From NCBI GenBank assembly GCA_016758965.1, contig JAEPRB010000252.1:1-56034 (forward strand): DNA of 56,034 nucleotides, written 5' to 3'. The notes below the pieces were generated by a model. The model made no database searches and had not been told where the DNA came from. It saw only the letters and a program-made list of their open reading frames with translations. The translations under genes and the position numbers were made by a program. Source of the DNA: Circinella minor (taxonomy: Eukaryota > Mucoromycota > Mucoromycetes > Mucorales > Lichtheimiaceae). Positions within the stretch are counted from its first letter, which is position 1. Every line of letters begins with the position of its first letter. This document shows, one piece after another, positions 11,757 through 21,610 of the stretch.

Positions 11757-13719
11757 TTAACGTGCTTCACCACCAATGCCACCCAGTTCAAAATAAGTAT
11801 TTTGGAAACCAGGTAAAACTTCATCAAATTCTTCAATCACCGTTTCTGGTTCATTCCACGCTCCGTTAATGAAATTCATACATGCTTTTCCACCTGGTGC
11901 AACTCGAAAACCTGGGCTCAAATTCGTTACTCCTTTACTATTAACATATCGTTTGATTTGACGCCAGGGTCGTTCATGAAAACTCTGTTGTTGGTTATCA
12001 TTATTCGATGCTTCTTGCATCTCCATGAACCCATTTTTATCTGTTATTTTCATCAAGTTGGCATGAACAAAGAGTGGATGGATCTCATCATTATCCGAAT
12101 ATTGTAACATAGTATGTCCGCAAAAAGTTTCCACTTCAAGCCCACCCATACCCAAAAATGTTTCTGTCATATAGTAAGGAACTCCAAGAGCCTAATAATG
12201 ACATAAGGGAATGTTAATCAACATATCAACCTTTCCACATCCTAATTATTTGCTGAAAAACGTATCATTATTAAAATTGATATGAATGACTTACTTTCCA
12301 TGCATATTTAAAAGTATCCTTGTCACCATTAAGAAACTGGAAATATAAGTCACTATGTTCTTGCATATACCAAGCTAATTGTAATGGCAACCATGATTTG
12401 GTTTTATCAATCACCATCTGACCAGACTTTATACGTATCATATTATAAATTTAAATATAAATAGTTAGTGTTGCTTTACTAATTATGGAACGCAGTTTCT
12501 CATTGCATGTATTATATAATACGCGAATAGCGCAAAAAATGAGAAACTAAAAATATGCGCACTAAGAATTTTCTTTTTTTCTAGTCAATTTTTCTTTTTT
12601 GGCTTTACCTCTTGCTCCCATTCGTCTTTACAACTTATATCAAGCACTTCAAAAATTTTGTTTTCTGTGTGTGTTTTCCTATATAATTTTTTTTGTTAAT
12701 ATGATTTATTTGTTTATTTTTCTAATCATAATCCTATTATCACTACTACTTACCAAAAATCAGGCCAAAACATGGCACCAGTTGCTTTGAATGCACTCGT
12801 TTCAAAAAGGAACGACGGATTACGAGTAGGTGTATTATCTGAATCCAAATAAAGAACCTGTTCAAAATTTGCATTAATAATAGCAGCAGCTTTAATTTGA
12901 AATCTACATCGAAAATAAATATAATATTCATATCAGCATTAAATTTTTGTTGTTGTTGTCGTTGATGATGATGATGGAGTTAATGATGATATTATCATAA
13001 CAGAAGAAAAAAAAGGGTACTCACTGTTTTTCTGTATCGCGGCGATATTGCATGGGACGTGGTAAAAAAGATTCAGACAAGTCGCGTGGTACAGCACCTA
13101 GTTCATTTAGAGCCTCTACAGTTGCATCGGATGGTAATTCGTCCGGAAGATGCCATATTTCTACTGGCAAATGACAATCCTGATGCCGTAACATTTTTAC
13201 TGACGTCAATGCACGTTCAAAAGTATCTCTATTGCCCGCCACCATAACGACACCTCGTGTTTGTTGATAATCGGGCTGGTCCGGTAATCCGTCACTCTTC
13301 ATAAATGATTTCCAATTTTCTTGATACGCAGTAACAGATTCATTATCAAGGCGACGCCAAAAATTTAAATGAGCGTTCGTATGATTGGGATCTGCGTTAC
13401 GGTTCACTGATTCTGCGCTATTGCCATGACACTGAGGTTCATTTTTTTCTACCACTTCTTCATCATCTTTGACATCTTCAGATGGTTGTTCTTCCTGTGG
13501 TGGTGACTGAGGAGGAATATCAGCAAAGGGTTTTTGCTCTTTAACACCCTTGCTGTTCTTATCATGGTTTTTGAATACATTCAATGTAAAATAGCCCTCA
13601 TCACCATCAGGATCATTTTGTTTTGAAAATATCATAGAATTGTGAAGTATATAAAATATGAAAATATAGGTGAATAAAAATATTCCAATAAAGAATGTAC
13701 GTTTTCGTGTAGCGCTCAT
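11757..13719 (-). CDS. Type II membrane alpha-mannosyltransferase (MNN1/MNN2-like, Mannosyl_trans3 family)
   Basis: Five exons on the minus strand: 13719-13025, 12903-12754, 12678-12609, 12426-12295 and 12191-11757; 493 residues. A short basic N-terminus is followed by one hydrophobic segment (about residues 9-29), a signal anchor for the Golgi. Then come an acidic stem region and the catalytic domain. Family hallmarks are GVVMVAGNRD, LPVEIWHLPDELP, QVLYLDSDNTP with the metal-binding D252-x-D254, MFWPDFW, and SGQMVIDK followed by the LFVHANLMK region. These match fungal enzymes that add mannose to N- or O-linked glycans of secreted and wall proteins. Whether the linkage is alpha-1,2 or alpha-1,3 cannot be told. 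An upstream in-frame ATG at 13791 would add another hydrophobic stretch; I prefer 13719. The third exon is only 70 nt. Confidence 0.85.
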
Positions 13720-14053
13720 AGAGATAATAATAATATATATATAAAAGAAAGGAGAAGATAAGAAGAAAAAAAGAGAAAGAGAAACGATCACGGATGATCA
13801 ACAATACAAAAATAAATAAAAATAAAAAGAGGGAAGATCTCGAACACTGGTCGACAGATGACATTAAAAAAAAGGGATCGACGGTTATGTTTCACAAAAA
13901 GATAACTAGCAAATAAGTCTAAAAGCCTTGGCGTACATTTTTTATTTTAATTGGGATAATATTTACAACTTTTTTTTTGCAATTAAAAGATTTCTTTAAT
14001 AATTCAGATATATTATTAGAAAATAAAAAGCAAGGGTTTTCCCCTTTTTACTT
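13720..14053. other. Intergenic, no gene seen
   Basis: 334 bases between the mannosyltransferase start and the CMC2 stop codon, both on the minus strand. A GA-rich tract at 13745-13790 forms a CT-rich leader for the mannosyltransferase. Otherwise it is AT-rich without coding signal. Confidence 0.45.
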
Positions 14054-14414
14054 TTATGAAGATTTAGGTGGTTCTTCCATCTCCTTCCAAATCTTTTCTA
14101 ACTTTGCACGTTTAGCTGCGGCCTTGGCCTTATTTTCTGCTCGAAGAATAAGAAACTATGGGATTTTGTTTGAGGAGTGTTAATAAATGGATGCCTTTTT
14201 TTTTTTTTTTTAGCTCAGAAAAAAATAAATAAACAGGCCTTCACAACTTATAATAATTATTTACCTCTTCTTTCAGGCACTCGTCTAACTGTTTCTTTGT
14301 ATCATTACAAGCTCCGGTAAAACGATTCATTAAACCAGCATTATGACATTCGTCAAGTGCTTGAATTGCTTTGAGACAACCTTCATGCTTATGTTCTGCT
14401 AATGGTGGATGCAT
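14054..14414 (-). CDS. CMC2: Twin CX9C protein CMC2, cytochrome c oxidase assembly
   Basis: Two exons, 14414-14265 and 14155-14054, give 83 residues. The start MHPPLAEHKH is the signature N-terminus of Cmc2. The twin CX9C motif is complete: C13-x9-C23 and C36-x9-C46. A basic helical C-terminus follows, with the IWKEME segment close to the end, as in the family. Cmc2 is imported into the mitochondrial intermembrane space by the Mia40 disulphide relay and is needed for respiratory complex IV assembly; no cleavable presequence is expected and none is seen. The length is usual for Cmc2 (about 80-110). The gene lies 259 bases downstream of SMN on the same strand, with no evidence that the two are functionally linked. 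Confidence 0.85.
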
Positions 14415-14673
14415 TTTTTCGAATAATTATGTGTATGACGTTTGAAATGAATTAACAACAGAGAAAAAAAAAACTGGACTAGGTCCCAATAAACATACGA
14501 TACTAAAAACTCAGCTGCTTTTCCTTTCGGACCATTAGTTCAACCGTTCACTATAAAAAAAAAAGTGAAACCGTGGTTACTGAGAAGCTTTCTTTTTTTT
14601 TTTTAATTTATTTATAACATTTTTCCCTTACAACGGCTAAAATATTTATTAATTATGATTTTAATAAAGTCAT

Positions 14674-15513
14674 TTATTCACGAGAAGCCTATTTGGAAAC
14701 ATTTCACATTGTATAGTTTAGTTATATAACTATTTGTATTGATATGAAATATATTACTAAATAGAATAATTCTGTATTTACCTGGTAACATCCAGTATAA
14801 TAACCACTATAATACCATGCCATAAGTAGATTACTGAAATCTATTTTATTTATAACACCCCCCACCCAAAATGTTAGGTACTTTTTTTTTAGGTTAAAGT
14901 TTCTTAAATGTTCTATCATTCCTTACCAGAATCTCCTTGATTATTATTACTATTATTACTATTGTTACTATTGTTACTATTGCTGCTATTCATGGTAGAA
15001 AATTGTTGTGCTAATGGTGTGGGTGGGGGTGGTGGATGAAATGAATCATTGTTGCTTGTGTTCCCATTACTGTTATCCTTCTTGGGTTTATCTTGTTTCA
15101 ACTTTTTTTGATGACGTCTGGATGAAAAAATAATAATATTGACAACATTTATAAGACATAATATTAAAATTAATCAGGTGCACCACTTATTTCTACTACC
15201 TTTCTTTTTCTCGCTCATCCTTTTCGTTACGCGAACTTGTAAATGGGGGTAGATCGTTTGAGATCCCTTGTGATAACTTTAATTGCCCAAAAAAAAAGAA
15301 GCTTAATTGTTAATTATTATTACTATTCAAATGTGTAAACCATTAAAAAAAACGCTTACTCTGTATTCTTCCATTGCAGTATCCCAGTGTTCTATTAGCT
15401 CGCTGTCATCCCACACTTCTTCATTCTATAGATTTAAATCACATGAACTATATTTAGTTCACGATTGCTCTTCTTTTCTTTTTCTATTGTTTGAATATTT
15501 ATTATAGTGGTCG

Positions 15514-15545
<32 letters not shown>

Positions 15546-15600
15546 CCTGAGAATCACCGGCAGAGTAAATAACATCTCCAACTTGAGGTTCCCAGCTCAT
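14674..15600 (-). CDS. Survival motor neuron (SMN/Smn1) orthologue, snRNP assembly
   Basis: Six exons on the minus strand: 15600-15547, 15425-15360, 15276-15200, 15117-14927, 14840-14782 and 14688-14674; 153 residues. Near the N-terminus is the Gemin2-binding element WDDSELIEHWDTAMEEY (about 22-38). A K-rich stretch, a polyproline run (PPPPPTP) and an N/S repeat follow. The C-terminus is the YG box, LLMAWYYSGYYTGCYQ (about 134-149), which drives SMN oligomerisation. There is no Tudor domain, as in fission yeast Smn1, which is nearly the same size. SMN with Gemin2 loads Sm rings onto spliceosomal snRNAs; the intron density here fits a need for this pathway. The last coding exon is tiny (15 nt) and is the least certain part; exon 3 start was chosen by frame. 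The first intron carries a long (TA)n tract. Confidence 0.85.
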
Positions 15601-15953
15601 TTCATATGTGTTTAGAAAAAAAAAACAAGGAAAAACGATCGCAAGAGATACTTGCAGACAAAAAAAAAAGAAAAAAATCTCGAGTAACCTCGCGACCGGT
15701 CAATAAATTTATTATGCAGAAAATGTTCAAATTAATAAATTTTATTTCTTTCTATTGTTTTATTGCTTTAATATAAGAAAACGATAGTTTATAAGTCTAA
15801 TTGCTTAGAATCAGGTTTATAAAATACAATATTCAAATTCTCTTATAGTAGGAACCCTCTCTCAACAAAGTACAAAAAATAATTGTAGTAGATAAACTCA
15901 TTTTTTGTTATCTATATTTATATCCGTTGTTAAATAATTTACATATTGTACTA
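15601..15953. promoter_or_regulatory. SMN upstream region, no gene seen
   Basis: About 350 bases from the SMN start codon to the left end of the TIR element. A poly-A stretch just upstream of the SMN ATG (15615-15680) is a T-rich leader in the gene's direction. Nothing else is recognised. Confidence 0.35.
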
Positions 15954-16479
15954 CCGTCACCACTCACTATAACGATATTGGATATACGTTAAAATTTAAC
16001 ATTTATTAAATGGAAGACTAAGATGAGATATTGGGTATAACGCTATTTCGATATAACGATCGGGTTTTGGGGTTTAAGACTGACTAAGTGGGGAAATACC
16101 GCTAATTTTATATAAGGATATCCGATAGGGTTTTAGCAAAAATATCATTATATCATAACACAAAAATAAGTTTCTTTCATGGATTTAGTATATTATGAAA
16201 ATATTTATACTTTTTCGCTTTAAAGGTGATGATCTTTTCATCATTTATATATTTTATTTATGTGATGAATGGAATATTACAAATTTAAGAAGATGTAAAA
16301 ATAACGAAAATTATTTATAAAAAAGTATTTTTTTTGTAGGAGAGTAAAGAGTTTATTGATAAAGAAGGTATATGTCGGCCATAACTCCAAAAAAAAAGTT
16401 ACGTTTCCAAGAGAGATTACAAAGAGATGCCACAAAAAAGTGACTCTCGATCTCTCTTGAAAAATCACTGGCCTTGGTA

Positions 16480-16801
16480 GAAACTCTCAGTTTCGCCCGA
16501 GGGCAAGACTGATTGTTTCTTGAAGTACTATCAGTGGTCACGGAAGCAATTTCCATAGCACTTCTTGTCGCCTTGCTACCTATAACGCACTAAGTGGCCA
16601 TGCATTAGTACTTGGTCTTCACAAGGCTAAAAAGTAGTGACCGGGGTTCGGAACGCTCAGTTTTGCCACGCCAAGCAAGGTTGATCCCTTCCTAAAGTAA
16701 CTAACAGTGGGCACAAAAGCAATATCGCTAGCACTTTGTTACCTCGCTACCTATAACGCACTCAAGTGGGCATCCAAATGTACTCGGTAAATCACAAGGC
16801 C
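16480..16801. repeat. Diverged tandem duplication, two units of about 150 bp
   Basis: Unit 1 is about 16480-16628 and unit 2 about 16650-16801, in direct orientation. Shared landmarks in the same order are CTCAGTTT, CAGTGG, AAGCAAT, TAGCACTT, GCTACCTATAACGCACT, AAGTGG and CACAAGGC. The longest identical run is CGCTACCTATAACGCACT-like, with one mismatch at the start. The block is noticeably richer in G and C than its surroundings. Open frames across it look like by-products of the repeats. Confidence 0.7.
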
Positions 16802-16889
16802 AAAAAAATCCAAAAGTCCTCTGGGTAATCGTCCCAGTCGAGCTTGCCAGAACTTTTATACCGGACAGGCAGCCAAGCATCCTCCCGGC

Positions 16890-17036
16890 GGCCCTACAAT
16901 CCAACACTGACCCAAAGACGTGAAACAATAAAATAATTCTTTCAATAATACCACTTACCTTTAAAAACTTTACCCAAGGAGTGGTAAAGTATCCACTTGA
17001 TAGACCTATAATCCAACTCTGACCCAAAGACATGTG
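16890..17036. repeat. Second direct repeat pair, about 33 bp each
   Basis: A segment at about 16891-16923 (CCTACAATCCAACACTGACC then CAAAGACGTG) recurs at about 17004-17036 as CCTATAATCCAACTCTGACC then CAAAGACATG. Orientation is direct and spacing is about 113 bp. It adjoins the larger tandem duplication and may belong to the same inserted sequence. Confidence 0.6.
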
Positions 17037-18043
17037 TAGCACCATAGTTTAATTATTCCCAATGTTACACAGAAACATTTTTTTGACTTGCTTAAAAAAA
17101 AAACTGGGAGTGGTTTGATCTTTTTCAAGAATTGTATTTGTGATTCATGAATATATCATCAATCAGCTCGAGTCAAATTTTAGTTGAGTTTCCTCATGCA
17201 TTCATAGAAAATCCGTTATTGGTTGATGATAACTCTATCCAATAAAGAAATAGTTACAATACAAAAAAAGTTATTTTGTTGGGTTGAATATCTTTTTAGT
17301 ATCGTATCAAGTTGGATAATCAAATCTGTATACTGTATATAAGGTAGCAGTTTTAATAGAATAATCACCATCATTATTGCATTTGAAAAGGGTATCATAT
17401 CGAGTGGACATATTTATACTTTAAAAAAGGAAATAATGCTGATTGCTGGATATTTTTTAGTCTTCTAATTTTGGGCTTTGAACTTTTTTTGTCAAGAATT
17501 TAATGACTTGAGCATTTAATTTATCTCAACAAAATAAAAATAAAAAACAGTGCTTGCCTGCTTCTGTTTCGTCTTTATAGAAACAAGACTTTGTTTTTCG
17601 CCCACTACGCAATCCTAACTTGTTCTTTACCATTTTGCATGGCTTTGTAAACAATGTGTAGATATTAGTTTTTGGTGTTTGGCAAGCTACTCAAGTTTTT
17701 TTCTTATAAGGCATTAGCATTGATTAGATATGATAATGTGGTTGCAATTCGATTACGTAGAAATAATAAGACAAGAGATAAAACTGTGTAAAAAAAATAG
17801 CTTTGCTCTTATTATATTTTACAACTTGTTTATATTATGAAGCACATAAGATATAATGATGTACTAAAGCTTTTTTCCCTTCTTTTTATGAGACATATTA
17901 GATACACATTGAGGTCGAGTATATATGGATAGCACTTTACTCGATCATTAGAAATCAGATCAAGAATTCGCTATAAGGATAATTCGATATAACGATGCCC
18001 TTTTGGTCTCACGAAGGGTTATTGTTATATCGAGCGGTGACGG

Positions 18044-19674
18044 TATATAGAAAATAGAGTAATTTGATACCATGAAAGCCATGAAAGAGGAACAAGTAAT
18101 CAGAGATGTGACGCTTGCAAACGGACAAAAAAGTCCGCTTTTGCATCACTTGAAATCAATCAAAAAGTTCTTCGAAAATGTGACAACAATTATAATGCGA
18201 AAATAAGATATGATAGTGATATAACAGATAAAGATTTATTATAATAAAGACTACATATATTTATATCCTTCCAAACTACTATTATATTCCTTGGTAATTA
18301 TAGTGCCATTTGGCAAAGAATAAGGACATCTTGCTTTCTTTTTATATCAAAAGTTTATTTGAGTGCCAAAATATTTGGCCAAAAAGTTTCTTGCTCTAAA
18401 AACGAACCGCCAGTGGGCATGCCAAACCGACAAGAAGGTACGTGCAATGAATGTGCGGAAAGAGATGTGACGGATTTCTTTTTCGGTTTTGGTAGGTTGG
18501 GAGGCCTACCCATCAAATTGTCATAAGTAAATTTTTGAAGTGGTTGAAGGAAGCGATCGTCAGACCTGCTGTTTCCTTAGACAATCCCAAATGATACGTA
18601 CATCTTGTTAACTTTGTAATGTTTAAGAATGGTAAATTCTTATTAATCGGATATTACACTATCCCTTTTTCCATGGATATATCGATCACTTGAAAGAACT
18701 GGACATTCAATATTTTGAAATCACATATAAAAGAGAAACATTCCATTGAAAAAGTTCTTCAAAGCTACTTAATAATGGTCTGGACATTACCCTCGTCCCT
18801 GTAACACTTCCTTGAATCAAAAGATGTTCGTTTTCAAGTTCATCAAAGTATTCTTTTTGCAATTGAATTTAATGATATGTGCCATAAAGGAAAAATTGAA
18901 ACTCTCAAGTCGATATCAAGTTAGGGTATAATAGTTAAAAGAAAAACGGACATACGGATAAGTTCAACACCTTTAACATTTTCTTTTTTTTTGTGAAGGG
19001 CACAACAATAATCGGGTTGATTAAAAGACCACACGAATAAAAGAACCAAATAATGGTAACCAAATATATATATATATATATATTCAATATTCATTTATGT
19101 GAAGTAGTCTTTGAGTGACAACCAACTACGTATTTCTGATCAATCGAGTGCTAAGCATGTACAAATATCATTTAAAAAGAATTTACAGAGAGAAAACATT
19201 GCCATACATAACCATATATAAACATAAAAGGAGAGCCAGACGTAAATCACAACAAGCATTTGAAAAATCACTGTTTATTATCATATAAAAGAACTCATTG
19301 TCAGCGAGAGTTATATGTTTATAATTGGGATTTAATAAAGATAGAATTCATCAAATAAAAACATACAGCGTATACCCTATAAAAAAGATGAACATTATAA
19401 AGAGAATGATACTTGTTAAATAAGGTGAAAAGACAAAAAGAATTGTAAAGTGAAAGAAAAGGACAAAAATGAATTTTAAGATAAGATTATTATACTCACC
19501 ATGCATAACAACGAACTATAAATCAAATGGTCAAATAAATCAATCCCCACTAAATATTTGAACAAGCCAGCAGCAATTTTCAGTTTCAAACTCACACTAG
19601 CTGAACGAAAGTCTACTTGTCCTTTTTTTTTTTTTTTGGTCATATATAATAAAACACATACAAAAAAAAAAAAA
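18044..19674. other. Intergenic, with possible decayed coding fragments
   Basis: No intact gene. Two short stretches look like remnants rather than random sequence. At about 18103-18240 one frame reads RCDACKRTKKSAFASL and continues without a stop for about 45 codons. At about 18385-18534 another frame contains CNECAERDVTDFFFGFGRLG and then GLPIK before a stop, followed in a different frame by KFLKWLKEAIVRPAV. The second resembles the FFG-x-G region upstream of the zinc finger in Fanzor/TnpB-like proteins, but the match is weak. A (TA)n tract lies near 19062-19082. A T run (19622-19638) and an A run (19661-19675) precede the next start codon. Confidence 0.3.
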
Positions 19675-21287
19675 ATGTCGGTCGAGAAACGAAAAGAATC
19701 ACCAAGTGTACCAGGTGGTGGTGGTGCTCTTGTAAAACGTGCAAAATCCGATTCCGAAGAAAAAGATAAAGAACTCATCCTTTCAACTGAACGATCCGGT
19801 ACACACAATGCTCTTGTTGGAACGGTAATCTCTTTTTTTTTTTTAATTCATTGGTGACCATTACGCATGTCATTTACAAAACACGACACGTACGAAATAT
19901 TTTTTTTTGATATACTCATGTATACTTTTTTTTAGATCAAACGTACTTCAAGTCTTCAAGCACCAGTCATGCAACTTATTGGTCACGAGGTAAAAATAAC
20001 AGATTAGCGATGAGCGAAAAAAAAAAGAGCTCTTTTTTTTTTGTTGCTTTTCAGATCGTCTTTAACGCCAAGTTGTTATATATTATTATCTAGGGTGAAG
20101 TCTATTCTTGTAAATTTGACCCCTCTGGACAACATATAGCAAGTGCTTCATACGATCGACAAATATGTAAATATTATTTAATACTTGAAACAGAGAAAGA
20201 AAAAAATGGATAGGAAAAGACCGTTTATTTTATTGGGATTATTACAATTGTTTCATAGTATGGCTAATAGGAAGAATATATTTTTTATAGTATTGTGGGA
20301 TACATATGGTGAATGTAAAAACTATGGTGTTTTACGAGGACATACAAATGCGATCTTAGAGTTACATTGGTCGCGTGACGGAAGGTTTGTCTTGATTTTT
20401 GTTAAATAGACATATAGATAAAGAGCGCCTTTGTATACTAATATTAAACCAAAAAAAAATAGTCAATTGTACACTTGTTCAGCTGATAAAACAGTGTGTA
20501 TTTGGGATGCGAATACAGGAGAACGTACACGACGATGGAAAGGACATAATATGGTAGTGAATAGTTGTCAAGTAGCACGAAGAGGCCCTGAACATATTGT
20601 TTCTGGTAGTGATGATGGACATATCAAACTTTGGGATAGTCGTGAAAAGGATGCAGTTCAAACATATACCGACAGTTATCAAGTGACAAGTGTATGTTTT
20701 AGCGATGCCGGTGATATGATTTACTCCGGTGGATTAGATAATGAAATCAAGGTAATATTGACAAACCATCTGAAAACGTAAAAAAAAAAAAAGAAAAAGA
20801 AATAATATATATAGGAAGTTATTAATGGTTATGATGATATATATTTATATGATATTAGGTGTGGGATATGAGAAAGAAGGAAGTTGCATATACTTTAACA
20901 GGGCACATGGATACCATTGCTGGCTTAGCATTAAGTCCAGATGGATCATCCTTGCTATCAAACAGTATGGATAACACAGTGCGGATTTGGGATGTCAAAC
21001 CATTTGCACCAGCAGACAGATGTACTCAAGTATTGCAAGGTGCCCCTCACGGTTATGAAAAGAACTTAATCACTCCTTGCTGGTCGACGGATGGATCTCA
21101 AGTGGCATGTGGTTCAGCAGATCGAACTGCTGTTATTTGGGAAGCAAGTTCTGGCAAGATTCTATACAAATTGCCAGGTCATAAGGGTTGTGTAAATGAT
21201 GTAGATTGGCATCCAAAGGAACCTATCATTATGAGTGGTAGTACGGATAAAACCATTTTACTTGGTGAAGTGAAAGAAACAAAATAA
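19675..21287 (+). CDS. U5 snRNP 40-kDa WD40 protein (SNRNP40/Cwf17-like)
   Basis: Six exons, 19675-19824, 19936-19989, 20094-20166, 20291-20384, 20463-20751 and 20859-21287; 362 residues, phases consistent. The N-terminal 50 residues are basic and disordered. They are followed by SSLQAPVMQLIGHEGEVYSC, the characteristic opening of the U5-40K family, with LQAP directly before the first WD repeat. Seven WD repeats follow, with landmarks such as SASYDRQILLWDTYGECKNY, CSADKTVCIWDANTGERTRR, SGSDDGHIKLWD, SGGLDNEIKVWDMR, SMDNTVRIWD and SADRTAVIWEASSGK. The protein is a U5 and tri-snRNP component of the spliceosome, acting in the nucleus. The intron before exon 5 has a textbook TACTAAT branch site near 20437. 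The last repeat ends ILLGE rather than the usual ILLGE(I/L), which is normal for the family. Confidence 0.9.
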
Positions 21288-21382
21288 TTGAAAAGAAAGG
21301 CTGTAAAAACTCTACTATATAATACATAACAGCATATATACTAGTAGTAGTATCGATAACACAATTAGCCTGCATTTATATG

Positions 21383-21413
<31 letters not shown>

Positions 21414-21610
21414 CTCTCGAACACCTCATACAAAAAAAAATTACAAAATTATACATCCATTGTTTTTTTTTTCTCTTCTCAAAAAAAAAAAAAATATACA
21501 TGTGCTACTTTTTTATTATTATTAAATTTGTGTGTGGGGAGGAAATATGCGTATTGTACAAATGCTATTATTTATGTGAATTTTCATGCTGACAACGATG
21601 ATGATGATAA
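21288..21610. other. Convergent 3' intergenic region
   Basis: 323 bases between two stop codons (U5-40K on plus, CCA enzyme on minus). Contains a long (TA)n tract at about 21388-21414 and T/A runs. It would hold both 3' UTRs; no gene seen. Confidence 0.45.

Larger units (their letters stand above)
15954..18043. mobile_element. Pogo/Tc1-mariner-like TIR element, non-autonomous or decayed (about 2.1 kb)
   Basis: The ends form an imperfect terminal inverted repeat of about 22 bp. The left end reads CCGTCACCACTCACTATAAC. The right end, reverse-complemented, reads CCGTCACCGCTCGATATAAC. A TA dinucleotide borders each end (15952-15953 and 18044-18045), the target duplication used by the Tc1/mariner superfamily. 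Subterminal direct copies of TTCGATATAACGAT lie at about 16047-16060 (left) and 17983-17996 (right); CGATATAACG motifs near the ends are typical of pogo/Tigger/Fot1-type elements. No transposase reading frame (DDE/DDD, CENP-B HTH) is visible inside, so the copy is either a non-autonomous derivative or a wreck. The interior includes a GC-richer repeat block at 16440-17040. Family assignment is inference; the paired ends and TA are directly seen. Confidence 0.7.

Noticed and set aside
16277..17045. Minus-strand frames of 63-105 codons in the repeat block
   Set aside because: They follow the tandem repeats, contain duplicated peptide segments from the DNA repeats, and have no family resemblance or introns.
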